Part shown: positions 1-6,087 of the stretch, in pieces | Numbering within the stretch: position 1 is the first letter of the stretch | How the letters are laid out: every line of letters starts with the position of its first letter | Assembly (NCBI GenBank): GCA_003563375.1 | Contig: PWSB01000158.1 | Location: forward strand, 1 to 6,194 | Origin: Actinomycetota bacterium | GTDB taxonomy: Bacteria; Actinomycetota; Humimicrobiia; Humimicrobiales; Humimicrobiaceae | DNA length: 6,194 nucleotides | Direction: 5' to 3' | Made by a program: the position numbers and the translations under genes | Notes under the pieces: generated by a model | Seen by the model: the letters and a program-made list of their open reading frames with translations, nothing else | Databases searched by the model: none | Told to the model about the DNA's origin: nothing

Positions 1-786
1 GAGGCTTTAAATGCCATGATTGAATATAATGAATGGAAAAATAGAAAGTCCACTTCCTTAAAGGAGTTTAAAGCAGACAAAAAAAGGGTTAGGGAGCTTT
101 TTGACCGGAGAATCAAGGAAGAAAGGTATGAGATCGGAGAACTCGAAGCAAGGAATGTGCTTGACGCCTATGACATAAAAATACCCAAGGCCGAGCTTGC
201 TGCAGACATAGATGAAGCTAAAAAGATCGCAAAAGAGCTGGGCTATCCCCTGGTTTTAAAGATCGTATCACCTAATATATTGCATAAGACCGATGTAGGG
301 GGCATAAAGGTAGGCATCGAGGATGAGGAAGAACTGGTCGAGGAATTCGAACAGATATTATGGGATGTAAAAAGATATATGCCTGATGCCAATATCAAGG
401 GAATACTCATACAGCAGATGGTCCAGTCTAAAAAAGAGACCATAATAGGCATAAACAATGATCCCCAGTTTGGCCCTATGCTCATGTTTGGATTGGGCGG
501 AATATATGTTGAGGTGTTAAAGGATGTCTCATTCAGGATAGCGCCCATAAGCAGAGAGGACGCGTCTGAGATGATAAATGAGATAAAAGCGGTTAACCTT
601 CTCAAGGGCGCCAGAGGGGAAAAATCCTCAGACATAGGGAGTATTGTGGACGTTCTGCTGAAGGTCTCCCAATTGGTGATGGATTTTCCCGAGATCATTG
701 AAATGGATATAAATCCTCTTTTTGTTAAAAAAGAGGGCCAGGGGTCAATCGCTGGTGATGTTAGAATAAGAATAAGTGGAAATTAA
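1..786 (+). CDS. ADP-forming acyl-CoA (acetyl-CoA) synthetase, C-terminal ATP-grasp part, 5'-truncated by window edge
   Basis: The enzyme interconverts acyl-CoA + ADP + phosphate with acid + CoA + ATP in the cytoplasm, usually conserving energy from acetyl-CoA in anaerobes. The reading frame is open from base 1. The first residues (EALNAMIEYNEWKNR) resemble the end of the CoA-binding/ligase half, so the ATG at 16 is probably internal and this is an alpha-beta fusion of the usual ~700 residues, of which the last 261 are seen. The ATP-grasp domain is complete. Counting from the ATG at 16, it has SPNILHKTDVGG at 85-96, whose His90 probably corresponds to the mobile phospho-histidine of the beta subunit, then NDPQFGPMLMFGLGG at 148-162, VEVLKDVSFR at 165-174, and EMDINPLFV near 229-237. 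It ends 13 bases before the next gene, which has a strong ribosome site, so the two are probably co-transcribed. Family assignment is firm; the acyl substrate cannot be told. Confidence 0.9.
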   Translation, partial: EALNAMIEYNEWKNRKSTSLKEFKADKKRVRELFDRRIKEERYEIGELEARNVLDAYDIKIPKAELAADIDEAKKIAKELGYPLVLKIVSPNILHKTDVGGIKVGIEDEEELVEEFEQILWDVKRYMPDANIKGILIQQMVQSKKETIIGINNDPQFGPMLMFGLGGIYVEVLKDVSFRIAPISREDASEMINEIKAVNLLKGARGEKSSDIGSIVDVLLKVSQLVMDFPEIIEMDINPLFVKKEGQGSIAGDVRIRISGN

Positions 787-787
787 A

Positions 788-795
788 AAAGGAGG
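788..795 (+). promoter_or_regulatory. Shine-Dalgarno site deciding the start of the P-loop/DRTGG gene
   Basis: AAAGGAGG lies four bases before the ATG at 800. It places the start at 800 and not at the in-frame GTG at 776, which would overlap the end of the synthetase gene and translate the ribosome site itself (as KKGG). Confidence 0.85.
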
Positions 796-799
796 CAAT

Positions 800-1864
800 A
801 TGTTCCCTTTGTTTTTCATTTCGAATAAACCTTATTCCGGTAAGAGCTCAATGTGTGTTGGGCTAGGTAAAAAATTTATCAGCGACGGGCTGAAAGTCGG
901 TTACATGAAGCCTATAGGCACCCTGCCTATCCGGGCAGGCGGCATCTGCACAGACGAAGACGCCCAGTATATATCCGGTATCCTGAATGTGAAAGACGAC
1001 CTTGAAAACATTTCACCCATAGTGATGACCCAGCACTATATAAGACAAGGGCTCAGGGAAGAAAGATTCGGAGAAGATTTTCTGGACACCATCCATGAGT
1101 CTTTTTCCAAGGTCAGCAAAAATAAGGATATCGTAATACTTGAAGGGGCAAGAAGTGTGGAAGACGGATATTTTATGGGGGTCTCGTCAAGGGAAATATG
1201 TGCCAAGCTGGAAGCCAAGACTATCCTTGTGATGCGCTATTGCTCCGAAATAGTAGACCAGGTCCTTTATGCAAAAGAATTTTTGGGCGACTGCTTTGGC
1301 GGGGTCATAATAAACTGGGTCCCCAGAAGCCAGTTGGATTTTTTGACTGAACTTATACTGCCATTCCTAAAGAAAAGATCTGTGGAGATATTTGGCTATA
1401 TACCTTCCAATAAGATACTTTCTTCTGTCAGCGTAAAAGAGATGGCCCGCCACCTTGAAGGCCAGATCATATGCGCAGAGGATAAGGTCGATGAGCTGGT
1501 CGAGTCTTTCATGGTAGGAGCCATGGGCCAGGAACAGGCCCTGAAATTCTTTAGGAGGAAGACAAATAAGGCAGTTATAACCGGCGGAGACAGGGCGGAT
1601 GTCCAATTAGCTGCATTAGAGACACACACCAAGGCCCTGATACTTACAGGGAACTTTCAGCCCAGCAGTGTTGTGCTGGGTAGAGCTGAAGAACTTGGTA
1701 TACCTATGATACTGGTAAACTATGATACACTCACTGCTGTAGAGAAAGTAGAAGAGATAATAGGGCACGTCAGGTTTCATGAGATCAAAAAAATCGATAA
1801 GATAGTCGAAGTTATAAATGAATGCATAGATACTGAAGCCCTGCTTAAAAAGGTAAAAAAATAG
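800..1864 (+). CDS. BioD-like P-loop NTPase with DRTGG domain (phosphotransacetylase N-terminal-like protein)
   Basis: 354 residues. The N-terminal ~230 residues form a dethiobiotin-synthetase-like P-loop domain: SNKPYSGKSS at 8-17 is the nucleotide loop (Gly14-Lys15-Ser16), YMKPIG at 35-40 matches the 'KP' motif of BioD, and ILEGAR at 113-118 matches the EGA motif. Residues ~245-350 are a DRTGG domain, with VITGGDRADVQLAALE at 259-274. The same two domains form the N-terminal half of long bacterial phosphotransacetylases, but the catalytic acetyl/butyryl transferase domain is absent: the protein simply ends, and plsX follows 21 bases later. In Pta enzymes this half is regulatory. Here it stands alone next to an ADP-forming acyl-CoA synthetase, so a role in sensing or controlling acyl-CoA/acyl-phosphate metabolism is my inference. 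The true function of stand-alone members is not established as far as I know. Confidence 0.85.
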   Translation: MFPLFFISNKPYSGKSSMCVGLGKKFISDGLKVGYMKPIGTLPIRAGGICTDEDAQYISGILNVKDDLENISPIVMTQHYIRQGLREERFGEDFLDTIHESFSKVSKNKDIVILEGARSVEDGYFMGVSSREICAKLEAKTILVMRYCSEIVDQVLYAKEFLGDCFGGVIINWVPRSQLDFLTELILPFLKKRSVEIFGYIPSNKILSSVSVKEMARHLEGQIICAEDKVDELVESFMVGAMGQEQALKFFRRKTNKAVITGGDRADVQLAALETHTKALILTGNFQPSSVVLGRAEELGIPMILVNYDTLTAVEKVEEIIGHVRFHEIKKIDKIVEVINECIDTEALLKKVKK

Positions 1865-1872
1865 TGGTGAGC

Positions 1873-1878
1873 GAAAGG
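1873..1878 (+). promoter_or_regulatory. Shine-Dalgarno site for plsX, supporting a TTG start
   Basis: GAAAGG lies seven bases before TTG 1886. An in-frame TGA at 1868-1870 excludes earlier starts. The next in-frame ATG (1922) lies inside the conserved DAMGGD motif, too late to be the start. Confidence 0.7.
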
Positions 1879-1885
1879 TTGGATA

Positions 1886-2905
1886 TTGGTACCGGACAGG
1901 TATAGCATAGTAATAGATGCAATGGGCGGAGACCATGCTCCCCATGAGATAATAGAAGGTGCCGAACAGGCAGACCGTTTTAAAGATACCCACATTATAC
2001 TGGCAGGTAGCACCGCAAAGATAAAAAAAGCAGCATCAGAATTAAATATATCACTTGCCAATATGGGAATAATAGAGGCTGACCAGGAGATACCCATGGA
2101 CAGGTCTCCAGCTGAAGTATTGAAATACGGAAGACAGTCATCCATTTTCAGGGGAACCGAAGAAGCTTCAAAACTTCCAAAGGGCGCTTTTCTTTCAGCA
2201 GGGAATACCGGCGCTGTAATGGCTTGTTCACTGTTTAACATGAAAAGGATCCAAGGTGTGGCAAGGCCTGCTATATGCGTGGTGGTACCCATAGGAATAA
2301 AAAAACTGGTTTTATTGGATGTAGGTGCTAATGTGGACAGCAAGCCAAGGTATCTTGAACAATTTGCTGTTATGGGAAAAGTCTATTCACAGAATATCTT
2401 GGGGGTAAAGGATCCTAAGATAGGTTTGATAAACGTGGGATCAGAAGAAAAAAAAGGAAACGAGCTTACCGTAGAAGCCCACAAGCTGTTGAAAAAGGCG
2501 GATATTAACTTTACAGGCAATGTTGAGGGACGGGACTTATTCGAAGGGGCGGTAGATATTGCTGTTTGTGATGGATTTATTGGCAATATACTATTAAAAT
2601 CTATAGAAGGGCTGGCGGGACTCCTTTTTGGAGAGGTCAAAAATGTCCTGACTAAAAATGCGGTAAACAAATTATTGGCCCTTGGGCTCAAAAGTTCATT
2701 AAAAGAAATGAAAAAAAAGTTTGACTATGAAGAGTATGGGGGAGCATATCTTTTGGGGATAAACGGCATAACCATAATCTCCCATGGGAGCTCCAGGGCA
2801 AAAGCAATTTATAATGCGGCAAGGGTTGCCCGTGAAGGCTTAGAGTCGGATCTAATAGGAAAAATAAAACAGGAATTAAAAGTAAATGACGATCGGGAGG
2901 TATAA
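1886..2905 (+). CDS. plsX: Phosphate acyltransferase PlsX (acyl-ACP:phosphate transacylase)
   Basis: PlsX converts acyl-ACP and phosphate to acyl-phosphate, the donor used by PlsY for the first acylation of glycerol-3-phosphate. It is a peripheral membrane protein. The 339 residues match the family's usual length. Visible conserved blocks are VIDAMGGDHAP at 9-19, SAGNTGAVMA at 104-113, LLDVGANVD at 143-151, INVGSEEKKGNEL at 182-194, VCDGFIGNILLKS at 227-239, and EEYGGAYLLGINGITIISHG at 282-301. The start is TTG: an in-frame stop lies just upstream and the N-terminal motif follows almost at once. It overlaps acpP by one base (TAATG), which implies translational coupling between the enzyme and the carrier protein whose acyl form it consumes. 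The fabD and fabG genes that often sit between plsX and acpP in Firmicutes are missing. Confidence 0.96.
   Translation: MVPDRYSIVIDAMGGDHAPHEIIEGAEQADRFKDTHIILAGSTAKIKKAASELNISLANMGIIEADQEIPMDRSPAEVLKYGRQSSIFRGTEEASKLPKGAFLSAGNTGAVMACSLFNMKRIQGVARPAICVVVPIGIKKLVLLDVGANVDSKPRYLEQFAVMGKVYSQNILGVKDPKIGLINVGSEEKKGNELTVEAHKLLKKADINFTGNVEGRDLFEGAVDIAVCDGFIGNILLKSIEGLAGLLFGEVKNVLTKNAVNKLLALGLKSSLKEMKKKFDYEEYGGAYLLGINGITIISHGSSRAKAIYNAARVAREGLESDLIGKIKQELKVNDDREV
2895..2900 (+). promoter_or_regulatory. Shine-Dalgarno site for acpP
   Basis: GGGAGG lies inside the last codons of plsX, four bases before the acpP ATG at 2905. It supports re-initiation at the TAATG overlap. Confidence 0.75.
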
Positions 2906-3138
2906 TGGAGAATTTCGAGAAATTAAAGGAAATACTTGTTGATGTTTTGGGGGCTGATGAAGAGGACATAAACCCTGAAAGTAAATTTGTTGATGACCTT
3001 GGTGCTGATTCACTTGATCTTGTGGAACTTATCATGTCTTTTGAGGACAAATTCGGTATTGAGATAAGTGATGAAGAAGCTGAAAAACTTGAAACTGTCC
3101 AGGATGCCTTAAATTATATAGATGTGCATTCAAAATAA
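2905..3138 (+). CDS. acpP: Acyl carrier protein
   Basis: A 77-residue acidic helical protein that carries growing acyl chains on a phosphopantetheine arm in fatty acid synthesis and feeds PlsX. The attachment site is Ser36 in the canonical GADSLDLVEL motif (33-42), followed by FEDKFGIEISDEEAEKL (46-62), the usual helix II-III region. Length and charge are typical (~75-80 residues). The start ATG at 2905 shares its A with the plsX stop codon and has a good ribosome site. The order plsX-acpP-rnc is common in bacteria. A specialised (for example polyketide) carrier protein is unlikely given this context. Confidence 0.97.
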   Translation: MENFEKLKEILVDVLGADEEDINPESKFVDDLGADSLDLVELIMSFEDKFGIEISDEEAEKLETVQDALNYIDVHSK

Positions 3139-3162
3139 TAAAGGTTTCTATTTTTAGCTGAT

Positions 3163-3879
3163 ATGGAAGAGGTCGGAGTACTAAGGACAAGAATAAACAA
3201 ATGGCTTAAAAGCATAGGGATAGAGACTAAAGATTTAAAAATATATATTCAGAGTCTGACCCATCGTTCTTTTGCCAGGGAGATAAACGTAGAATCCAGG
3301 GGCAATGAACAACTGGAGTTTCTTGGAGACAGTGTCCTTTCCTTTATTATTACCTCATACCTTTATAAAAATTATGGCAATTACACTGAAGGGAAATTAG
3401 CCAAGATAAGGTCTATACTGGTTGACAAGAAAACACTGGCAAAAATATCCAGGGAGACCGGTATCCATAAACAGATACTTCTTAGCCAGAATGAAGAAAA
3501 CAGTTCGGGAAGGAACAAGGATTCCATACTTGCTGACAGTTTTGAAGCTTTTTTAGGGGCGGTTTATCTAGATAAGGGTATAGCTTTTGCAGACCAGTGG
3601 GTCATGGAAAGATTTGAGGGCAGGGTCGAAGAGAAGGTTTTGCGGCCCAAGATTACTGATTACAAGACCTATCTGCAGGAAGCTGTACAGTCAGAGTACT
3701 CAAAACTGGTAAAGTATGAACTGGTAAGCTCATCGGGACCGGACCATTTAAAGCATTTCTATTCAACAGCCATGATAGATGATAAGATTATCGGCAGAGG
3801 GAGAGGTAGCAGCAAGAAGATATCAGAACAGGCAGCTGCAAAGGATGCTCTGGCCAGGTTATTTAATATTGAAGTTTAG
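3163..3879 (+). CDS. rnc: Ribonuclease III
   Basis: Double-strand-specific endoribonuclease that processes rRNA precursors and structured mRNAs in the cytoplasm as a homodimer using Mg2+. Its 238 residues are a normal length. The RNase III domain (about 8-150) carries the signature NEQLEFLGDSVLSF at 48-61; Glu49, Glu52 and Asp56 align with the catalytic cluster, with Glu76 (TEGKLAKIRS) and DSILADSFEAFLGAVYLD at 120-137 (Asp125, Glu128). The position equal to E. coli Glu110 is Asp120, a conservative change. The double-stranded-RNA-binding domain spans about 165-235, with DYKTYLQEAVQ at its start and GRGRGSSKKISEQAAAKDAL at its end. It follows acpP by 24 bases. The ATG at 3163 has no clear ribosome site, but no alternative start codon lies between it and the in-frame TAA at 3139. 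Confidence 0.96.
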   Translation: MEEVGVLRTRINKWLKSIGIETKDLKIYIQSLTHRSFAREINVESRGNEQLEFLGDSVLSFIITSYLYKNYGNYTEGKLAKIRSILVDKKTLAKISRETGIHKQILLSQNEENSSGRNKDSILADSFEAFLGAVYLDKGIAFADQWVMERFEGRVEEKVLRPKITDYKTYLQEAVQSEYSKLVKYELVSSSGPDHLKHFYSTAMIDDKIIGRGRGSSKKISEQAAAKDALARLFNIEV

Positions 3880-3882
3880 GAT

Positions 3883-6087
3883 TTGAGTCAAAAGTTGTAT
3901 TTAAAAACCATTAACCTTCGAGGTTTCAAATCATTTAAATCGAAAAGCACCCTGACCTTTGAGCCTGGCATAAGTGTGGTGGTAGGCCCAAATGGAAGCG
4001 GAAAAAGCAATATAGCGGATTCTATCTCCTGGGTGCTGGGGGAACAGAGCCCAAAATCTCTTAGGGGCTCCAGCATGGGGGATATAATATTTAAAAACAG
4101 GCAGGAGGAGATGGGTATTGCCGAAGTCTCCCTCATATTCGACAACCGGGACAGGACCCTGGACCTGGATTTTTCAGATGTAAGGATTACCAGGAGGGTC
4201 TATTCGCAGGGAGGCAGCGACTACTTTATAAACAGCTCTCCTGCAAGGCTTATGGATATACAGGAGCTTCTTGCTGACCGCGGCATAGGAAAGGGGCTAT
4301 ACACTATAATCAATCAGGGCCAGATAAATGAGATGGCCATGCTCAAGCCCTTTGAAAGAAGATTGATAATAGATGAAGTAGGAGGCATCTCAAAGCATAA
4401 AAGCAGAAGGGACAGGTCTCTCGCCAAGCTAGGAAGGGTAAAACAAGACATAGAACGCATTGAAGACCTTTTGGAGGAGATTGAAAGGACTATGCTCCCG
4501 CTTGAAGCAGAAGCAGCCAAGGCAGCAAAATATTCCGAAGTCCTGAACCAGCTGAAAAAAGAAGAGATATCTTACTATATACAAGAACTGGACAGCTTGA
4601 ATAAAAACTGGAAAAAAAAGGAAGACTTTGATAAGGCCTTAGGGCAGAAGCTGGAAAAAACAAGACAAAAACTGGTGCTCCATTCAGAGAGGCTAAATGA
4701 TTACACAGACCATATATCGGATAAAATGGATGAATATAGGTTTTGGGAGAACATGGCCAATAAGCTGCAGAACGAGATTGGCCGCCTGAAAAATATAGAA
4801 GAGCTTGCCGCCAGCAAGGTAAACATGTTCTCTACCCTGGCTGCCATGTTTGATAAGACACATGATTACCCCCAAAAAAAAGATGTCTCTATCTACCAAA
4901 GGCTAAAAGACCTCCGTATGCTTGTAAGCAAGTATATCAGCAGGGTGAGCTCCCTTTTGTCCCAAAAAGAGATAAAGGAAGATGGATTACAAATAAATAA
5001 GAGGATGGAAAGCCTTTTGGAGCTTTTTAGAAAAGAAGAAAAAGAGGAGCTGAAAAAAGAAGAAAGGAAGAAGATAGAAAAACTCCTCAGGAAAGGATGC
5101 AGTAACAATTTTTCAAAAGCAAAAAATCTCTTGGCAGCCCTCAAAGTTTTTAAATTGCGGGCAGATGACCTAAATAATGGTGTTTTACCCCATTTTTTAG
5201 AAAGGAAAAAAGAGATCGAAACTGAGAAAGCTTTGATCGAAGAGCTGGGGACAAAAGTAAATGAGACCAAGATGGAAAAAAATAATATTGAAAACGAGGT
5301 CTACAAAAACAAGCTTGACAGGGAACAGATCAAAGAAAAAACAAAAGACATAACCAAATATATAGTAGATAATTACAATCTGTCTATTGATTACATGCTC
5401 AAAAACTACAGGCCTTCTGATGACCTTAAAAGGTCCAGAACCGAAATAAGCAGGCTAAAAAAACAGATAAAAGGATTCGGTCCGATAAACCCAAATGCCT
5501 CTATAGAATACAAGCGGATAAAAGGGAGGTATGACTTCCTAAATGGCCAAAAGAACGATCTTGTGCAAAGCAAGCAAAAGCTGGAGAAAATGATCAAGGA
5601 TATGGAAACAAAGATAATGGATGCTTTTTTGGATAAATTTGAAAAGATAAACAAGAGTTTCAACTATTACTTTAAGATACTTTTTCCTTTGGGCAAAGGA
5701 GAGCTCACCCTTCTAAAAGAAGACAATGGGGAGCTTGGTGTTGACCTTAAAGCCGATATAGGTAATAATAAGTTCGTTCCGTTATCTTTATTATCAGGTG
5801 GTGAAAAAGCTCTAGTCTCTATAGCTTTTCTTTTTTCGATCTTTTCAACCAATATATCCCCATTTTATGTCTTCGATGAAGCTGATGCTGCTTTGGATGA
5901 TATTAATCTGGACCGTTTTTTGTCATTGGTTGTAAGATTTGCTAAAAAGCAACAGGTAATACTTATAACGCACCAGAAAAAAACTATGGAAATAGCTGAT
6001 ACTATTTACGGGGTTAGCATGCAGTCGGACGGGGTCTCCAAGATAGTGTCAGAAAAGATAAGTGAGAAATATGCAAAAATTGATTAA
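3883..6087 (+). CDS. smc: Chromosome-partition SMC-family ATPase, short form without a recognisable hinge
   Basis: SMC ATPases dimerise and organise and segregate the chromosome. This one has 734 residues against about 1,150-1,200 normally. The N-terminal head is intact: LRGFKSF at 12-18, Walker A GPNGSGKS at 35-42, VLGEQSPKSLRG at 51-62, and the Q-loop region IINQGQI at 142-148 followed by KPFERRLIIDEVGGISK. The C-terminal head is intact too: GFGPINPNA (531-539), RYDFL (549-553), signature LSGGEKAL (637-644), Walker B and D-loop VFDEADAALDD (663-673), and ITHQKKTMEIADTIYGVSMQ (695-714). Between them lie only about 350-400 residues, mostly charged helix, with no glycine-rich hinge fold and no CxxC zinc hook. 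The start is uncertain: TTG 3883 comes three bases after the rnc stop, while TTG 3895 would give the more typical MYLK N-terminus; neither has a well-placed ribosome site. Synteny with rnc and ftsY argues that it is the housekeeping smc and not recN or sbcC. Confidence 0.93.
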   Translation: MSQKLYLKTINLRGFKSFKSKSTLTFEPGISVVVGPNGSGKSNIADSISWVLGEQSPKSLRGSSMGDIIFKNRQEEMGIAEVSLIFDNRDRTLDLDFSDVRITRRVYSQGGSDYFINSSPARLMDIQELLADRGIGKGLYTIINQGQINEMAMLKPFERRLIIDEVGGISKHKSRRDRSLAKLGRVKQDIERIEDLLEEIERTMLPLEAEAAKAAKYSEVLNQLKKEEISYYIQELDSLNKNWKKKEDFDKALGQKLEKTRQKLVLHSERLNDYTDHISDKMDEYRFWENMANKLQNEIGRLKNIEELAASKVNMFSTLAAMFDKTHDYPQKKDVSIYQRLKDLRMLVSKYISRVSSLLSQKEIKEDGLQINKRMESLLELFRKEEKEELKKEERKKIEKLLRKGCSNNFSKAKNLLAALKVFKLRADDLNNGVLPHFLERKKEIETEKALIEELGTKVNETKMEKNNIENEVYKNKLDREQIKEKTKDITKYIVDNYNLSIDYMLKNYRPSDDLKRSRTEISRLKKQIKGFGPINPNASIEYKRIKGRYDFLNGQKNDLVQSKQKLEKMIKDMETKIMDAFLDKFEKINKSFNYYFKILFPLGKGELTLLKEDNGELGVDLKADIGNNKFVPLSLLSGGEKALVSIAFLFSIFSTNISPFYVFDEADAALDDINLDRFLSLVVRFAKKQQVILITHQKKTMEIADTIYGVSMQSDGVSKIVSEKISEKYAKID
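4414..5472 (+). other. Shortened coiled-coil arm region of the SMC protein lacking the hinge
   Basis: This covers residues about 178-530 of the SMC protein. Residues about 178-325 are charged heptad-like helix, as in an outgoing SMC arm. A break with THDYPQKKD lies at 326-334. Residues about 335-430 are helical with hydrophobic repeats, include a very charged stretch (KEEKEELKKEERKKIEK, 384-400) and one cysteine (Cys406), and end at NNGVLPHF (431-438). Residues about 439-530 look like the returning arm. Canonical SMCs carry a ~150-residue hinge and far longer arms here. The boundaries are by eye. Confidence 0.7.

Noticed and set aside
16..18. ATG 16 as the true start of a separate beta-subunit gene
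   Set aside because: The frame is open to base 1 and the residues before and after the ATG resemble the end of the CoA-ligase half, so an internal methionine of a fused protein is more likely. A separate gene cannot be fully excluded, since upstream sequence is missing.
243..698. 151-residue minus-strand open frame with a serine run
   Set aside because: The serine run is the complement of Glu/Asp codons in the ATP-grasp domain; no independent support.
776..799. GTG at 776 as start of the P-loop/DRTGG gene
   Set aside because: It would overlap the synthetase gene and translate the strong AAAGGAGG ribosome site; ATG 800 is correctly spaced from that site.
1777..2343. 188-residue minus-strand open frame across plsX
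   Set aside because: It lies opposite a clear plsX sequence, shows no recognisable motif, and is a codon-usage shadow.
5033..5100. Low-complexity purine-rich stretch as a DNA repeat
   Set aside because: It encodes a Lys/Glu-rich helix of the SMC arm and has no exact repeat unit.
4700..5500. A hinge domain hidden in another frame by a frameshift in smc
   Set aside because: The main frame is open throughout and arm-like on both sides, and no long plus-strand open frame with hinge-like sequence is present in the other frames.
3883..6087. The short SMC being RecN or SbcC/Rad50
   Set aside because: The C-terminal head motifs (GPINPNA, DEADAALDD, THQKKTMEIADTIYGVSMQ) and the rnc-ftsY location are those of SMC; there is no CxxC zinc hook.
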